Translations under genes and position numbers: made by a program | Notes under the pieces: model-generated | What the model saw: the letters and a program-made list of their open reading frames with translations, nothing else | What the model was told of the DNA's origin: nothing | Database searches by the model: none | Part shown: one piece after another, positions 1 through 8,813 of the stretch | Position numbering within the stretch: position 1 is the first letter of the stretch | How the letters are laid out: the number at the start of each line of letters is the position of its first letter | NCBI GenBank assembly: GCA_022729735.1 | Contig: DZAY01000022.1 | Span: 1 to 38,081 of the forward strand | Length of the DNA stretch: 38,081 bases | Source of the DNA: Helicobacter cetorum | GTDB taxonomy: Bacteria > Campylobacterota > Campylobacteria > Campylobacterales > DZAY01 | Direction of reading: 5' to 3'

Positions 1-1
1 A

Positions 2-127
2 CAGTGTATGAATAATGCTTCACAAGCAAAATTGCCTTTAGGTGCTGAAGAGATGATAGCATTAGAAGTTTATGTTACATCATATTCAAATAACCAACCA
101 ATGGCAGTTCCTGGGCTTAAGAGATAG
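2..127 (+). CDS. soxA: SoxA C-terminal end (partial)
   Basis: The window opens inside a reading frame that runs to a TAG at 125-127. The visible 41 residues include a Gln-Cys-Met near the start and end in a Pro-Gly-Leu-Lys-Arg tail. This fits the C-terminus of SoxA, the c-type cytochrome subunit of the periplasmic SoxAX complex that attaches thiosulfate to the SoxYZ carrier. SoxA has an essential cysteine close to its C-terminus and ends in a similar Pro-Gly-x-(Lys)Arg segment; the Cys at codon 2 of the fragment could be that residue, but this is from memory. The next gene is soxB, as expected in a soxXYZAB cluster. The 5' part lies outside the window. Confidence 0.7.
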   Translation, partial: QCMNNASQAKLPLGAEEMIALEVYVTSYSNNQPMAVPGLKR

Positions 128-147
128 ATTTTCTATCTCTCTTTTTT
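120..147 (+). terminator. Terminator-like hairpin overlapping the soxA stop
   Basis: A perfect 9-bp stem (120-128 with 132-140) with a 3-base TTT loop is followed by CTTTTTT. The left arm contains the soxA stop codon. It has the form of a Rho-independent terminator, weakened by its low GC, and would end or attenuate transcription between soxA and soxB. Confidence 0.6.
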
Positions 148-151
148 ACAC

Positions 152-211
152 AACAGCACTCCAAAAACTCCCACTCCCAAATCCCAAATCCCTATTTGCT
201 GGAGTGTTGTT
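152..211 (+). other. Long-loop hairpin with four CCC runs (G4 motif on minus strand)
   Basis: A 12-bp stem (152-163 with 200-211, one G-T pair) encloses a 36-base loop. The loop has CCC at 170-172, 176-178, 183-185 and 190-192, separated by 3, 4 and 4 bases. On the minus strand this is GGG-ATTT-GGG-ATTT-GGG-AGT-GGG, which fits the standard G-quadruplex rule of four G3 runs with loops of 1-7. The minus strand is the template for soxB. Such a GC-rich island is unusual in this AT-rich window. Folding in the cell is not shown. Confidence 0.5.
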
Positions 212-236
212 TTGTAAAAAAATTTAAGGAGCTATG

Positions 237-1985
237 ATGATTACAAGACGAGATTTTCTTCAATTAAGTGCAATTCTTGGACTTAGTGTAACAGTTGGTG
301 GAAGAGAGCTATTTGCAGGTGTTGATGTAAATAAAATAACAATGGATAATTTATTATATGATAATTTTAAACCACAAGGACAAGTTACACTACTTCATAT
401 GTGTGATTTACATGCCCATTTAAAACCACTGTATTGGAGAGAACCTTCAACATTGCTTAGTGGAGAAGGATTAGTTGGAACTCCAGGATTTTTATGTGGA
501 GAAGCTTTTTCTAAATTTTATAATGTTCAAAAAAACAGTATAGACCAATATTTTGGAAGTTATGTGGATTTTGAAAGCTTGGCTAAAAAGTTTGGGAAAA
601 TGGGTGGAGTTGCACATATCAAAACAGTTTTAGACAAAATTAGAAAAGAGAGAGGTGAGGATAAATGTCTGTTCTTAGACTCTGGAGATACTTGGCAAGG
701 CACAGGATTAGCTCTAAAAACTGGTGGAGAAGCGATTGTTGAAGCTCAAAATAGACTTGGTGTTGATGTAATGGTTGGACATTGGGAATTTACTTATGGT
801 GGTGAGCAGGTTCAAAAATTAGCAGGAAACAAAGATGAAAAAGGGTTATTAAAAGCTGATTTCATTGCTCAAAATATTGTAGATGAAGAGTGGAGAGAGT
901 TAATTTATAATCCTTATGTAATTAAAGAGCGAAATGGAGTAAAAATTGGATTTTTAGGACAAGCATTCCCATATACAAAAACGGCAAATCCAAAAAATGT
1001 TGATGGTTGGAGTTATGGACTGAATTTAGAAACTATGCAACAGTTTGTAAATGAGTTAAAAACAAAAGCTGATATTGTTGTTTTATTATCTCATGATGGT
1101 TATAGTGTAGATCAAGAAGTTGCAAGAAAAGTAAATGGAATTGATATAATTTTGAGTGGTCATACTCACGACCCAGCACCAAAACCGATTAAAATAAATA
1201 ATACTTTGATAATTATTTCAGGTAGTCATGGCAAATATGTCTCAAGACTTGATTTAACAATCAAAGATAAGAGAGTTGCAGATTATAGTTATAAATTAAT
1301 TCCAATTGCATCAAATATTATTCCAGCTGATAAAGAGATGGAAAAATGGGTGGAATCTGTGTATGAGCCTTTCAAAAAAGAGTTAAATCAAATAATTGGA
1401 AAAACTGATTCACTTTTATACAAAAGAGATACATTTTTCTCAACTTTTGACCAACTAATAAATGAAGCAATCGTTGCAGAAATGGGAAGTGATATATCAT
1501 TTACTCCAGCTTATAGATGGGGAGCAACTCTTTTGGGTGGTGATAATATTACAGTTGATGATGTGTATGATTTTACAGCTATTACATATCCAGAAGTTTA
1601 TACATTTGAGTTAAAAGGCTCATCAATTCCACCACTTTTAGAAGATATAGCTGATAATGTTTTAAATCCAAATCCACTATATCAACAAGGTGGTGATATG
1701 AGTAGAACTTATGGACTTAGTTATGATATGAGAATAAAAGGTAAAAGTGGAGCAAGAATTTCTAATATGAAAGTAAATGGCAAAACTTTTGACCCAAATA
1801 AAACATATCTTGTATCATCTTGGGGTGGAAATCTTCAAAAAGCGGGAACAAATTTGAGAGAAAAAAATATTAGACCTGTTTATGATGTTGTAGTTGATTA
1901 TATCAAGGCAAAAAAAGTTGTAAGTGTATCAAATAAGTCAAATGTAAATATTGTTGATTTCCCAAATCATTGTCCATTGGTATAG
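237..1985 (+). CDS. soxB: SoxB, thiosulfohydrolase of the Sox system
   Basis: SoxB hydrolyses the terminal sulfone from SoxY-bound thiosulfate conjugates in the periplasm and releases sulfate. The N-terminus has a twin-arginine export signal (TRRDFLQ followed by a hydrophobic stretch). The metallophosphoesterase/5'-nucleotidase fold is shown by DLHAH near residue 60, DSGDTWQGT near 150, and GHTHDPAPKP near 310. GHWEFTYG replaces the usual GNHEF of nucleotidases, a SoxB trait. About 580 residues is normal for the family. Two ATGs compete, at 234 and 237; AGGAG at 227-231 is better spaced (5 bases) from 237. It follows soxA after a spacer with two hairpins, so its expression may be uncoupled from soxA. 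The assignment is firm. Confidence 0.93.
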   Translation: MITRRDFLQLSAILGLSVTVGGRELFAGVDVNKITMDNLLYDNFKPQGQVTLLHMCDLHAHLKPLYWREPSTLLSGEGLVGTPGFLCGEAFSKFYNVQKNSIDQYFGSYVDFESLAKKFGKMGGVAHIKTVLDKIRKERGEDKCLFLDSGDTWQGTGLALKTGGEAIVEAQNRLGVDVMVGHWEFTYGGEQVQKLAGNKDEKGLLKADFIAQNIVDEEWRELIYNPYVIKERNGVKIGFLGQAFPYTKTANPKNVDGWSYGLNLETMQQFVNELKTKADIVVLLSHDGYSVDQEVARKVNGIDIILSGHTHDPAPKPIKINNTLIIISGSHGKYVSRLDLTIKDKRVADYSYKLIPIASNIIPADKEMEKWVESVYEPFKKELNQIIGKTDSLLYKRDTFFSTFDQLINEAIVAEMGSDISFTPAYRWGATLLGGDNITVDDVYDFTAITYPEVYTFELKGSSIPPLLEDIADNVLNPNPLYQQGGDMSRTYGLSYDMRIKGKSGARISNMKVNGKTFDPNKTYLVSSWGGNLQKAGTNLREKNIRPVYDVVVDYIKAKKVVSVSNKSNVNIVDFPNHCPLV

Positions 1986-2035
1986 TTGTATATTTTTTAA
2001 TACCACGATTTTTTAAATTAAAGCCGTGATTAACA

Positions 2036-2051
2036 CTTTTTTGGTTACAAT
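2036..2051 (+). promoter_or_regulatory. Probable promoter for the porin gene
   Basis: A run of six T is followed by GG and TTACAAT, with the -10 hexamer TACAAT at 2046-2051. This fits the Campylobacter-type housekeeping promoter, in which a T-rich stretch replaces a strong -35 box. A start near 2058 would give a leader of about 22 bases containing AAGGA before the ATG at 2080. It suggests that the porin is transcribed separately from soxB. Confidence 0.5.
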
Positions 2052-2079
2052 TCACCTTATTTTAATATAAAGGAAAAAT

Positions 2080-3555
2080 ATGAGAAATAGTCTTAAGCTT
2101 TCTTTAGCAGTTGTATGTGCTATGTCTATCGCAAACGGAGCAGATGAGCCAAAAGAGAAGAGAACTCTTCAAGGTAATATGAATGAGGTTTATAATTTAA
2201 AACCACAAAATGCAGAGAGTTTAGCTGAAGCTTTTGGTGAGAAATCTATGTTTTATGGTAGAGTTAGAATGAATTTATTTCAATGGGATAGAACAGACCC
2301 ATCTAATTCAAATACAGATGAAAAAGTTTATGGTAAAGCATATGGTGGAAGTCTGATTTACAAAACTGCTCCACTTTATGGTGTAAGCACAACTTTAGGT
2401 TTTTATACTTCACAAGCTTTTGGACTTGATGATGCTGATGTATTGTATGGAAAATCTGGAAAAGATACATTTAGTAGAAAAAGAGTTGATTTAAATAAAG
2501 ATAAAAAATATGTAATTGGCGAAGACAGTTTTGAAGCATCTGATATGAATGTTTTAGCTCAAGCTTATATTCAATACAATGTTGCAAAAACAGAAGTTAG
2601 AGCAGGTAGAATGCTACATGAATCAATTTTAACAGCATCAAATGATACAAAGATGATACCAAATGGTTTTGAAGGTATTGATGTTGTTAGTAAAGATTTA
2701 CCAGCTACAAAAATTAATTTGGCACTTTTTACATCTCAAAAATTGAGAGACCATACAGAATATCACGATTTAATGATGGTAAGTGGTTGGAGTGAAAATG
2801 ATGATAGTGGTGTGCATAATGGTTTAACAAAAACAAATATGCAAAAAGCTGGGCTTGATGGAACTGATTATTTAGGAATTATTGCAATTTCAAATGAATC
2901 AATTAAAAACTTAAAACTTGATTTACAAAATTTTTATGTTCCAGATTTAATGAATACAACTATTGTTGAAGCAAATTATAAAATCCCAATGGGAGATGTT
3001 ACAATTACTCCAGGATTTAGATATTTAAATCAACAAGATGACCAAATGGGTGCAATTGGTGGAGCATCAATTACAGGTAAAAGTGCTGGATATTCTGACC
3101 CAACAAGTGCTGATGGCTCACTTTGGGCAGCAAGATTAGTTGGTGTTTATGGAGCTTCAAAATTAACTTTTGGTTACTCATCAGTTGCTGATGATGCAGA
3201 TATCGTTGCACCTTGGAGAGGTTTCCCAACTGGTGGATATACAAGAAGTATGACTGAAGTGAATTGGAATGCTAATACACAATCTTTTATGATTAGCTAT
3301 AACTTTAATTTTGGCAAAGCAAAACTTGTAAAAGGACTTGATGTAACACTAAATTATGCTGAAAACGATAGAGATGAAGCAAAACAAGCGAATTCAAAAG
3401 CAACATTTACAGATACAACAACATATCATGCAGACATAGCTTATAAAGTTCCAACAGTTGCGGGACTATATTTCAAACTTAGAATGATGCAACATGATGG
3501 ATATGGCGAATCTGATTTCACTGATAATAGATTTGAGATTAACTACTTATTCTAA
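2080..3555 (+). CDS. Outer-membrane porin, OprD/MOMP-like
   Basis: The 491-residue product has a Sec signal peptide (Lys-rich start, hydrophobic core, likely cut after ANG-A near residue 21). The mature part alternates in a beta-barrel pattern, contains many Gly/Tyr/Asn residues, and ends in Asn-Tyr-Leu-Phe, with the terminal Phe typical of outer-membrane barrels. Length and pattern fit the OprD/major outer membrane porin group of Campylobacterota. It would form a passive channel for small solutes or anions. Its place between soxB and a thioredoxin-like gene suggests a link to uptake of sulfur substrates, but that is inference from position. AAGGA lies before the ATG. A second porin of similar type is at 29195-30592. 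The substrate cannot be read from the sequence. Confidence 0.8.
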   Translation: MRNSLKLSLAVVCAMSIANGADEPKEKRTLQGNMNEVYNLKPQNAESLAEAFGEKSMFYGRVRMNLFQWDRTDPSNSNTDEKVYGKAYGGSLIYKTAPLYGVSTTLGFYTSQAFGLDDADVLYGKSGKDTFSRKRVDLNKDKKYVIGEDSFEASDMNVLAQAYIQYNVAKTEVRAGRMLHESILTASNDTKMIPNGFEGIDVVSKDLPATKINLALFTSQKLRDHTEYHDLMMVSGWSENDDSGVHNGLTKTNMQKAGLDGTDYLGIIAISNESIKNLKLDLQNFYVPDLMNTTIVEANYKIPMGDVTITPGFRYLNQQDDQMGAIGGASITGKSAGYSDPTSADGSLWAARLVGVYGASKLTFGYSSVADDADIVAPWRGFPTGGYTRSMTEVNWNANTQSFMISYNFNFGKAKLVKGLDVTLNYAENDRDEAKQANSKATFTDTTTYHADIAYKVPTVAGLYFKLRMMQHDGYGESDFTDNRFEINYLF

Positions 3556-3565
3556 TTATTCTAAT

Positions 3566-3581
3566 GGAGGGTTTTCCCTCC
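3566..3581 (+). other. GC-rich hairpin between porin and thioredoxin-like gene
   Basis: GGAGGG (3566-3571), TTTT loop, CCCTCC (3576-3581): a perfect 6-bp GC-rich hairpin 11 bases after the porin stop. No T-run follows, so it is a poor terminator. It may protect the 3' end of the porin message, or pause transcription before the downstream gene. Confidence 0.5.
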
Positions 3582-3596
3582 TAATATGAGGATTTT

Positions 3597-3986
3597 ATGA
3601 AAAAATTTTTTTTAATCACACTGTTTTTTTTCACAAGCCTACTTGGTGAAAATCTTAAAACATATAATCTGCAAGAAGCATTAGAGTTATCTCTTAAACA
3701 AAACAAACTATTAATTGTTGAAGTTTATATAGATAATTGTCAATATTGCAAAAAAATGGATAGAGAAGTTTTTGAAAATTTTGATGTTATTCAAAAATTA
3801 AATTCTGAAACACTGTTTGTAAAATTAAATCGTGATAAAGATAATTTAGATAATAGATTTTTTGCTCCAATGGTTCCAACATTTTTCTTTTTAATTGATA
3901 ATAAAATAGTCAAAAAAATTCCTGGTTCTTGGAGTATAAAAGATTTTTTAGGATTTATAGAATCAGCTAAGGCAAATCATGAATAA
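3597..3986 (+). CDS. Periplasmic thioredoxin-fold protein (SoxW-like)
   Basis: The 129-residue product starts with a signal peptide (MKKFF, then a Phe/Leu core, likely cut near LLG-E). The mature protein has a redox motif CQYC near residues 48-51, placed after a beta strand (LLIVEVYID), and the cis-proline loop MVPTFFF typical of thioredoxins. It most likely acts as a periplasmic thiol-disulfide reductant. Near sox genes such proteins (SoxW, SoxS) keep Sox cysteines reduced; that role is inferred from context. It has an AGGA Shine-Dalgarno, follows the porin after 41 bases, and overlaps the next gene by 8 bases. It could instead be a general DUF255/thioredoxin_7-type protein. Confidence 0.75.
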   Translation: MKKFFLITLFFFTSLLGENLKTYNLQEALELSLKQNKLLIVEVYIDNCQYCKKMDREVFENFDVIQKLNSETLFVKLNRDKDNLDNRFFAPMVPTFFFLIDNKIVKKIPGSWSIKDFLGFIESAKANHE

Positions 3987-5247
3987 TCAAATCAAATGTC
4001 CAAATTGTAATAATATAATTAATATAAATGAGGTGCTTTATTCTCAATTAGAGAGTAAATTTAAGAGTGAATTTATTACAAATCAAAAAAAGTTTCAAGA
4101 TGAAGTAGAACAAAAACGACAAGAGTATAAAAAAGCCTTTGAAGAGTTAAAATCAAAAGAAGAATTAATCAAATCTCAACAAGAAAAGTTTAATGATGAA
4201 GTTCAAAAAGCAACTAGTGAAAAACTGAAATTAGAAAAAAGTAAGTTAGAAAATGAGTTAAAAGAGAAAATTATTGGCGAATTTTCAAAAGAGCAAGAGC
4301 TTTTAAAACAAGAGTTAAAAGATAAATCCGAACAAGTAAAAGAGTTAAATGCTAAAAAAGCAGAAATTGAAAGACTAAAAAGAGAAAAAGATGAGATGGA
4401 ATCAAATCTTTTAGCAAAAGCGGAAATAGCTTTGAATGAGAAATTAAGATTTGAAAGAGAACGAATACAAAAAAGTTTAGATGAACAAAATGAACTTAAA
4501 TTTAGGCAAAAAGAAGAACAGTTAAGACAACTTCAAGAGCAACTTCAAATTGCTCAAAGAAAAGCAGAACAAGGCAGTATGCAACTTCAAGGAGAAGTCC
4601 AAGAGTTAGCAATTGAAGAGTGGCTTAGGGAAAAATTTCCACTTGATACAATTGATGAAGTAAAAAAAGGTGTAAGAGGTGCTGATTGTATGCAAATTGT
4701 TCATACAAGAGAAGCTCAAAATTGTGGCAAAATCTATTATGAGAGCAAAAGAACAAAAGAGTTTCAAAAGAGTTGGATAGAAAAATTTAAGTCTGATATG
4801 AGAGAAAAAGGTGCTGATGTTGGAGTTTTGATAACTGATACTATGCCTTATGAGATGAAGCGAATGGGATTATATGATGGTATTTGGGTTTGTAGTTTTG
4901 AAGAGTTCAAAGGACTATCTGCAGTATTGCGAGAAAGTATTATAAAAATATATTATGCACAAAAATCTCAAGAAAATAGAGCTGATAAGATGAGTGTTTT
5001 ATATAACTATTTAGTGAGCAATGAGTTTAAAATGCAAATAGAAGCAATAGTTGAAGCATTTATCACAATGCAAGGAGATTTAGATAGTGAAAAAAGGGCA
5101 ATGCAGAGAATTTGGAAACAACGAGAAAAGCAAATTGAAAAAGTCTTAGAAAATACAGTTGGAATGTATAGCTCAATTAAAGCAATCGCAGGAAGTGCCA
5201 TTGGAAATATAAAAGCATTAGAATTACCATATAAGGAAGAGTTATGA
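3979..5247 (+). CDS. DUF2130 coiled-coil protein
   Basis: 422 residues. It begins with a small zinc-binding motif, CPNC at about residues 7-10. Residues about 25-205 are a long charged helix rich in Lys, Glu and Gln, a clear coiled coil. The C-terminal half (VQELAIEEWLREKFPLDTIDEV onward, including a conserved-looking YYESKRTKEF) fits DUF2130. No biochemical role is established to my knowledge. The charged ESKRTKEF and the following strand recall nuclease-like folds, but no full catalytic set could be confirmed. No signal peptide is present, so it is cytoplasmic. It overlaps the thioredoxin-like gene by 8 bases and the DsrE-like gene by 4, so it is translated within the same operon. Confidence 0.75.
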   Translation: MNNQIKCPNCNNIININEVLYSQLESKFKSEFITNQKKFQDEVEQKRQEYKKAFEELKSKEELIKSQQEKFNDEVQKATSEKLKLEKSKLENELKEKIIGEFSKEQELLKQELKDKSEQVKELNAKKAEIERLKREKDEMESNLLAKAEIALNEKLRFERERIQKSLDEQNELKFRQKEEQLRQLQEQLQIAQRKAEQGSMQLQGEVQELAIEEWLREKFPLDTIDEVKKGVRGADCMQIVHTREAQNCGKIYYESKRTKEFQKSWIEKFKSDMREKGADVGVLITDTMPYEMKRMGLYDGIWVCSFEEFKGLSAVLRESIIKIYYAQKSQENRADKMSVLYNYLVSNEFKMQIEAIVEAFITMQGDLDSEKRAMQRIWKQREKQIEKVLENTVGMYSSIKAIAGSAIGNIKALELPYKEEL

Positions 5248-5672
5248 GATTACTATTTTTTATAATTATTTTTAGTTTTTCGCTGTTTGCAACAGAGTTA
5301 GCAGAGCCAAAACCAACTCTTGATAATCCAAGAAAAGTTTTAATCCAAATAAATGATGGAGATAATAAACATATAGATACAGCTCTAAATATTGCTAATA
5401 ATTTGATTAAATTTTATGGAGCTGATTATATAAAAATAAAAGTAATTTGCTTTGGTGATGGAATTAGAGTTTTATTTAAAGGTGATAGACATTTTAAACC
5501 AAGAGTTGATGCTTTAATGATGTATGATGTCGATTTTGTAGCTTGTAAAAATACGATTGTTACGAAAAAAATAGATGAAAAGAGCTTAATTAATGGTATT
5601 AGTTTTACACAAGCTGGTGTTGCTGAAATGATTGAAAGAAGTCTTGAAGGTTGGTTTTATACAAGACCTTAA
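5244..5672 (+). CDS. Secreted DsrE-family protein
   Basis: 142 residues with an N-terminal signal peptide (MRLLFFIIIFSFSLFA-T). The mature part has the DsrE/DsrF-like pattern: a strand (RKVLIQIND), a helix with ALNIANNLIKFYG, a strand IKVICFGDGIRVLF, and a single likely functional cysteine in FVACKNT, the position used for sulfur binding in this superfamily. DsrE-like proteins carry or sense sulfur; secreted versions are common near sox genes. The start ATG overlaps the DUF2130 stop by 4 bases (ATGA). The gene supports a sulfur-related operon at 2080-5672. The exact role is unknown. Confidence 0.75.
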   Translation: MRLLFFIIIFSFSLFATELAEPKPTLDNPRKVLIQINDGDNKHIDTALNIANNLIKFYGADYIKIKVICFGDGIRVLFKGDRHFKPRVDALMMYDVDFVACKNTIVTKKIDEKSLINGISFTQAGVAEMIERSLEGWFYTRP

Positions 5673-5733
5673 GTTTTAATATTAACTAAATTTAATAGTT
5701 TTATTTTCTTATTATTTGTTGGATAAATTGCGA

Positions 5734-5739
5734 TAGAAT
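5734..5739 (+). promoter_or_regulatory. Possible -10 box for the chemoreceptor gene
   Basis: TAGAAT at 5734-5739, preceded by TTGCGA and a T-rich stretch. It would start a transcript near 5746 with a leader of about 25 bases containing GGAGGT. It is weak evidence, but it fits the same promoter style as others in the window. Confidence 0.35.
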
Positions 5740-5770
5740 TACAAACTTTTAATAAAAAATGGAGGTTTTT

Positions 5771-7804
5771 GTGATATTTGGTAATTCTATTGGAAAAAGA
5801 GTGTCTTTTGTGCAAGTTACTATAATAAGTGTAATATTAACTATTATGATTGCACTTTTAGCAAAATTTTTGTATGACTCATCGGAAAAAAAAGAGATTA
5901 AATTTTTACATAAAGAGGTTGATTATGTATTAGATACTGTCAAACTTCAAAATCATAATTTGAAATTCATAGTTGAAGGATATTTTAATATATTTAAACT
6001 AAATTTTGAAAATATAAAGTTAGATAACTCAAGAGTTATAAAAGTTGGAAATTTTGAAACAAATCTTTTAGTTGAAAATGGAGAAGTGTTAAATTTAAAT
6101 TTTGAAAAAATTGATAAGGTTTCAAAATTAATTGATTCAACAGCTACGGTTTTTATAAAACAAAATGATAAATTTATCAGAGTAACAACATCTCTTAAAA
6201 AAGAAAATGGTGAAAGAGCTGTTGGAACAGAGCTTAATCAAGAAACAAAAGCTTATAAAAAACTTATAAATGGTGAAAAATATATAGGTGTAACAAAACT
6301 ATTTGGAAGCACATATATGACTATGTATGAGCCAATTTTTGATGAAAATAGTAAAATTATAGGTGCTTTATATATAGGGCATAATATAGATGATGATTTA
6401 GAAAATATAAGAAATATTATAAAAAAGATAAAAATTGGAACAAGTGGATATATATATGTAGTTGGAACAACTGGTGAAAGTAAAGGTAAATTATTATTAC
6501 ATCCATCATTAGAAGGGACAGATTTATATAATACTAAAGATGCAGATGGTGAATTATTTATCCAAAGTATGATAAATAGTAAAAATGGAGAAATAATTTA
6601 TAAATGGAAAAATCCAAACGATAAAGAACCAAAAGATAAAGTTGCAGTATTTAGATATTTTGAAGATTTAGATTGGTTAATTGTAGCTGGCAGTTATAAA
6701 GATGAATTTTTAGAAGATGCTAAAAATGTTATTAAATTTATAATAACTGGTAGTATTATAACAATATTGGTCTTAGGAACTCTTGTATATATCTCAATTC
6801 TATTAAATGTAACAAAACCAATCACTGAATTGCAAAAAAGAGCAAGAGATTTAGCAACTGGTGAAGGTGATTTGACTAAGAGATTAGAAATAAAAGGAAA
6901 TAATGAGATAGCAAGAGCGAGTATGTGTATTAATAAATTTATACAAAAAGTTCAAGATACAATGGTTTTAATTAAACAGAGTTCTATGGACAATGCTTCT
7001 ATTGCTCACGAGTTAAGTGTAAGTGCTACACAAATTGGTGAAAGAGTTGAAGAAGAAGCAAATATTATAAATTTTGTGGCAAAAGATAGTCATAAAATGA
7101 AAGATTTACTTGATGCATCTATTGACAAAGCTCAAAAAACACAAAATAATATATTGGAAGCGAATAAAACTATAATTTCTGCAAAGAAAAATATTTTAGA
7201 TATGGTTTATCAAATTCAAAAAAGTTCTGAAACAGAAATAGAGTTGTCAAATAGATTAAATCAGTTAAGCACAGATGCAGAAGCCGTAAAAGGAATTTTA
7301 ACAGTAATTGGTGATATAGCAGACCAAACAAATTTACTTGCACTAAATGCAGCAATTGAAGCAGCAAGAGCAGGAGAACATGGTAGAGGATTTGCCGTTG
7401 TGGCTGATGAAGTTAGAAATTTAGCAGAACGAACACAAAAAAGTTTGGGAGAAATAAATGGAACTATTTCTGTCATTGTCCAAGCAATCATAGATGCAAG
7501 TAGTCAAATGAATGAAAATGCTGATTCTATTAAAGAGTTAGCAAATGCTTCTCATAAAATAGAAGAAAAGATGAATATTACATCAAATGTAATGAATAAA
7601 AGTGCTGAAATGGCAAAAAATTCGTTAGAAGATAATCTTAAAATTACAGATAGCTTTAACGATAGAATGAAAAAATTAGATGAGATAAATGAGCTATCAT
7701 CATCAAATACAAGAGCAATTGAAGAGATGGTAAGTGCAATAAACTCATCTCATCAAATGATTGAAAAATTGAATAATAAAATAGCTGAATTTAAAACAGC
7801 ATAA
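5771..7804 (+). CDS. Methyl-accepting chemotaxis protein, Cache3/Cache2-type sensor
   Basis: A transmembrane chemoreceptor of about 677 residues. A first membrane segment lies near residues 13-35 and a second near 320-345. Between them is a large periplasmic region with [13 protein letters not shown] and a Cache strand series ([23 protein letters not shown]), matching the Cache_3-Cache_2 fusion type. A HAMP domain follows ([22 protein letters not shown]). The cytoplasmic hairpin tip reads [20 protein letters not shown], the CheA/CheW contact. No C-terminal CheR/CheB-binding pentapeptide is seen. The GTG at 5771 is preferred over the ATG at 5759 because GGAGGT at 5761-5766 sits 4 bases before it, while the ATG has no ribosome site. 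The ligand is unknown. Confidence 0.88.
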   Translation: MIFGNSIGKRVSFVQVTIISVILTIMIALLAKFLYDSSEKKEIKFLHKEVDYVLDTVKLQNHNLKFIVEGYFNIFKLNFENIKLDNSRVIKVGNFETNLLVENGEVLNLNFEKIDKVSKLIDSTATVFIKQNDKFIRVTTSLKKENGERAVGTELNQETKAYKKLINGEKYIGVTKLFGSTYMTMYEPIFDENSKIIGALYIGHNIDDDLENIRNIIKKIKIGTSGYIYVVGTTGESKGKLLLHPSLEGTDLYNTKDADGELFIQSMINSKNGEIIYKWKNPNDKEPKDKVAVFRYFEDLDWLIVAGSYKDEFLEDAKNVIKFIITGSIITILVLGTLVYISILLNVTKPITELQKRARDLATGEGDLTKRLEIKGNNEIARASMCINKFIQKVQDTMVLIKQSSMDNASIAHELSVSATQIGERVEEEANIINFVAKDSHKMKDLLDASIDKAQKTQNNILEANKTIISAKKNILDMVYQIQKSSETEIELSNRLNQLSTDAEAVKGILTVIGDIADQTNLLALNAAIEAARAGEHGRGFAVVADEVRNLAERTQKSLGEINGTISVIVQAIIDASSQMNENADSIKELANASHKIEEKMNITSNVMNKSAEMAKNSLEDNLKITDSFNDRMKKLDEINELSSSNTRAIEEMVSAINSSHQMIEKLNNKIAEFKTA

Positions 7805-7840
7805 GAAATCTAATCTAATTGGATTAGATTTCTCTTTTTT
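7804..7840 (+). terminator. Terminator of the chemoreceptor gene
   Basis: A perfect 12-bp stem (7804-7815 with 7822-7833), a 6-base loop, then C and six T. This is a good Rho-independent terminator for the plus-strand chemoreceptor gene. Its right half lies inside the 3' end of the minus-strand methyltransferase gene (stop at 7824-7826), so the two convergent genes share it. Confidence 0.8.
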
Positions 7841-8813
7841 CTAAAACATGTAAATATTCATGTGTCTTGTTAGCTTTATGATTTCTATTTTCGCACTTAT
7901 CAGCTTTAAATCGCTGATATTCTTTGCTTAAAAGCTCATATTTTCCATATTTTTGCATAATAGCTCTAACATCACTCTCACTCATAAGCCCTTCATTATT
8001 GTAGCTCAAAAATATATATTTAAAATTTGCACTCTTAATTAAATCTTCAAATGCACTCAAAACCTCATTTTTTTTACAAAATTTACTTCTATTATAATCT
8101 CTAAGCCCTGTTTTACCTTTTGGCAAAAACTCATCATAAATTGCAATCGTATTTAAAAGATGATAATTTGCCCCATATTGTCTTTGATTATATGGTGGGT
8201 CAAGATACAAAATATCCCCACTAATTTTTTTTATTAATATATTTGCATCTTCGTTATAAACTTCATGAGAGTTTTCACTTTCTTCAAAAATTGCAGGTTC
8301 AATTATTAGTTTTTTTTGGGCAGATTTTTTAAGATGTTTCAGATATGCTCCATAAACCGAAGCACTATTTGCAACTTTATCAGCACTTTCAAGTAATGAT
8401 GCCAATAAAAAGTAGTAAATTTTTGGCTCATTTTTATATTTTTCAATCAGAACTCTCATACTATCAATTTTCTTAGCATTCAAATCACTAAAATATTGCC
8501 TAAATCCACTTCCACCAAGTGAGTAATGTTTATAAATAAATCCTTCATGAAGCTCTTTTTTATTTAAAGTATCAATCAAATCTTGATACTCAAATTTTTT
8601 AGAATTTTCTATATAGTTTTTATTTAAAATGAAACTATAAACTTCCAAATCATTTGATATAACCTTTTTAACTTCACTCTTAAAAACTCTTCCAACGATT
8701 CCAGTTCCAGCAAACAAATCACAAAATATTTTATCTTCTAAATTGGGACAAGTAGATTTTATTGCCTCTTTTATCCATAATGATAGTTTAAGTTTTGAAC
8801 CGATGTAGTTCAT
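7824..8813 (-). CDS. D12-class DNA adenine methyltransferase
   Basis: The 329-residue enzyme transfers a methyl group from S-adenosylmethionine to adenine N6 in DNA. It starts with NYIGSKLKL, the typical opening of the D12/alpha group. Motif I is DLFAGTG at residues 32-38 (AdoMet binding) and motif IV is DPPY at 205-208, followed by NQRQYGANYH as in type II modification enzymes. It is the last gene of a minus-strand set with an HNH nuclease and a small HTH gene, overlapping the HTH gene by 4 bases. This suggests that it protects host DNA from the HNH nuclease. The recognition site cannot be read from sequence; GATC (Dam-like) and other sites are possible. The length is normal. Confidence 0.87.
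   Translation of the reverse strand: MNYIGSKLKLSLWIKEAIKSTCPNLEDKIFCDLFAGTGIVGRVFKSEVKKVISNDLEVYSFILNKNYIENSKKFEYQDLIDTLNKKELHEGFIYKHYSLGGSGFRQYFSDLNAKKIDSMRVLIEKYKNEPKIYYFLLASLLESADKVANSASVYGAYLKHLKKSAQKKLIIEPAIFEESENSHEVYNEDANILIKKISGDILYLDPPYNQRQYGANYHLLNTIAIYDEFLPKGKTGLRDYNRSKFCKKNEVLSAFEDLIKSANFKYIFLSYNNEGLMSESDVRAIMQKYGKYELLSKEYQRFKADKCENRNHKANKTHEYLHVLEKREI

Noticed and set aside
237-1985. 5'-nucleotidase as the product name
   Set aside because: The fold is shared, but GHWEFTYG, the Tat signal and the soxA neighbour point to SoxB.
1986-2035. Terminator after soxB (CCACGAT and GCCGTGAT near 2005 and 2025)
   Set aside because: Only CACG/CGTG can pair; the flanks do not match, so no stable stem forms.
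3566-3581. Rho-independent terminator after the first porin
   Set aside because: The stem is strong but no T-run follows and the next gene begins 16 bases later; kept only as a hairpin.
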